DNA of 64,000 nucleotides from Piliocolobus tephrosceles (lineage: Eukaryota; Chordata; Mammalia; Primates; Cercopithecidae): NCBI RefSeq assembly GCF_002776525.5, contig NC_045434.1, positions 192,996,545 through 193,060,544 on the forward strand. Reading direction: 5' to 3'. The translations under genes and the position numbers were made by a program. Each line of letters opens with the position of its first letter. Position 1 is the stretch's first letter. Below the pieces are notes generated by a model. The model was not told where the DNA came from. It did no database searches and saw nothing but the letters and a program-made list of their open reading frames with translations. Below, piece by piece: positions 62,627 to 64,000 of this stretch.

Positions 62627-64000
62627 GATTTTTGCACATTAATTTTGTATCCTGAGACTTTGCTGAAGTTGCTTATCAGCTTAAGAAAATTGATTAATGT
62701 AATATATCTCATTAAAAGAATGATTAAACAAAACCACATGATCATCTCAATGGAAAATAAAACACATGCCTATCTCATGATAAAAAAAATAATACTCACA
62801 AAACCAGGAATGAAAAAGAACCACCTCAACATAATAAAAGCCATTATTTAAACACACACACACACACAGAGTAAACATCATGCTCAATGGTGGAAGACTG
62901 AAAGCTTTTCCTCTAAGATCAGGAACAAAACAATTTCTATTTAACATAGTTTTGGAAGTTCTAGCCAGAGAAATTGGGCAAAAAAAAAAAAAAAAAAAAA
63001 AATTAAAAAGAAATAAAATAAACCCAAATTGGAAAGAAAGAGGTAAAATTATCTCTGTTCACAGATGATATGATCTTATATGTGGAAAACTCTAAAGATT
63101 TCACAAAGAAACTCTTAACTCTTAGAGCTAATAAATAAGTTCAGCAAAGTAGCAAGATACAAAGCCAACACTAAAAAAAGTCAGTTGTATTTCTATATAT
63201 TAAATATAAACAATCTTAAAAGGGAATTATGACAACAATTCCATTTACAATAGCATCAAAAATATACTTAGGAATTAACCAATGAGGTAAAAGACTTGTA
63301 CAATGAAAACTGCAAAACATTGCTGAAAGAAGTTTAACATATAAGGAGAAACATATTCCATGTTCGTGGATAAGAAGACTTAACACTGTTAAGATGTCAA
63401 TACTACCCAAAACAATCTACATATTCAATGCAACTCATATCAGAGTTCCAATGATGTGTTTTTCAGAATAGAAAAACTCATCCTAAAATTTACATACAGA
63501 ATCTTAAAGGACCCCAATAAACAATCTTGTAAAAGAACAAATTGGGAAGACTACAAATGTACTACAAAACTACACTAATCAAAACAGTACAGTAATGGCA
63601 TAAAGAGAGAAATATACGGAGTAGAATGGAGAGCTCAGAAATAAACCCTTACATACATGGTCAAATGATTTTTGACAAGGGTACCAAGACCCTTCAATGG
63701 CAAAAGAACAGTCTTCAACACATGGTGCTAGAAAAACTGGATATTCGCATGGAAAAGAATGAAGTTGGACCCATACTTAACACCATATACATAAATTAAC
63801 TTAAAACATATTAAAGACCTAAATATAAAACTCAAAACAATATAACTCTTAGAAAAAAACATATGGCAAAATCTTCATGACATCAATTTTGACAATGATT
63901 TCTTGGATATGACAGCAAAGGCACAAGCAATATATAAAGAAATAGATTAAACTTCATAAAAATTTAAAATTTTTCTGCATTAAAAGATATTGTCAACAGA

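Larger units (their letters stand above)
61631..62684 (-). mobile_element. L1PA/L1P LINE, antisense, nested in L1M, containing the 400-N gap
   Basis: From the left: T-run, AGTTCTAGGGTACATGTGCA, the C-rich complement of the L1 3' UTR G-tract, and the ORF2 C-terminus to CTAGTTCTAGATCCTTGAGG (62226). After the gap, 62627-62684 (GATTTTTGCACATTAATTTT ... CAGCTTAAG) is a more 5' part of ORF2. The host L1M stops at about 61630 and resumes at 62685 (TTGATTAATGTAATATATC). A short AAGAAA repeat on both sides may be the target duplication. Confidence 0.9.
56220..64000 (+). mobile_element. Long L1M LINE with nested insertions, running off the window
   Basis: It begins with an L1 5' end (AAGATGGCAGAGTAGGAAAT) and passes through an old L1M 5'/ORF1 region (56800-58650). 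The ORF2 start is marked by ATGGACAAAAGCACATGATC (about 59307) and the endonuclease GGAGACTTCAAC (59956). Reverse-transcriptase regions follow at about 61030-61620 and 62690-64000. Host segments are 56220-57157, 57863-59532, 59831-61630 and 62685-64000. Inserted between are a MaLR LTR carrying an Alu, an AluY and an antisense L1PA. It also holds a 250-bp internal copy (59984-60232) and a 160-bp tandem duplication. Every frame is interrupted, and no functional ORF1 or ORF2 remains. Confidence 0.85.

Noticed and set aside
61878..62745. Proteins of 150-250 residues spanning the N gap
   Set aside because: Most residues are undetermined; the readable ends are L1 ORF2.

Overview
The window is nuclear DNA from a catarrhine primate (Old World monkey, ape or human), recovered from a draft assembly. 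Alu elements of S and Y type, THE1/MST-type MaLR LTRs, L1PA-type LINEs, an HML-3-like endogenous retrovirus (HERV-K superfamily) and many old mammalian MIR, L2 and L1M remnants support this. Three runs of N (18905-18914, 33554-33563, 62227-62626) lie inside repeats. I find no intact protein-coding gene, rRNA or tRNA. Most open frames are chance frames or relics of L1 and ERV genes. One stretch (11329-11444) has the look of a spliced exon in a small CpG-rich island, but I cannot assign it to a gene.

Layout. 0-5.5 kb is retroelement-rich: a GAT-type trinucleotide repeat, a MaLR LTR, a structurally abnormal HML-3-type provirus (1588-3777), and an old L1 split by an MLT2-type (ERVL) LTR. 5.6-25 kb is GC-richer and looks like intronic or intergenic DNA dense in MIR and L2. 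It holds the candidate exon, an ERV1-type LTR split by an Alu, a perfect RFX X-box (20542-20555), a pentanucleotide array, and several local segment duplications in direct and inverted orientation. 25.1-29.7 kb is nested LINE DNA: L1M, tetranucleotide arrays, an L1PA, then an antisense L1M split by a MaLR LTR with a perfect 5-bp target duplication. 29.7-51.7 kb is again MIR/L2-rich with five Alus, a 45-bp minisatellite broken by a gap, an antisense ERVL pol remnant and a THE1-type LTR. 51.8-64 kb is AT-rich and almost entirely L1: an antisense L1M (51.8-55.2 kb), then a long sense L1M (56.2 kb to the window end) that has taken up a MaLR LTR with a nested Alu, an AluY, an antisense L1PA with a 400-N gap, a 250-bp copy of its own upstream sequence and a 160-bp tandem duplication.

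The observation most worth checking is the HML-3-type element. It consists of LTR, primer-binding site, leader and partial gag, joined to an inverted leader, primer-binding site and LTR. It ends with a U3 terminus on both sides, and the whole structure is flanked by one perfect 6-bp target duplication (CTTTGT). This implies that a DNA molecule already palindromic, with two U3 ends, was integrated in one event. The second theme is repeated local templated duplication (13.5/14.9, 15.3/16.6, 24.3/24.8, 58.3/60.0 and 60.7/60.8 kb). I see no novel gene system. Family names below are recognised from memory of consensus sequences; no search was run.
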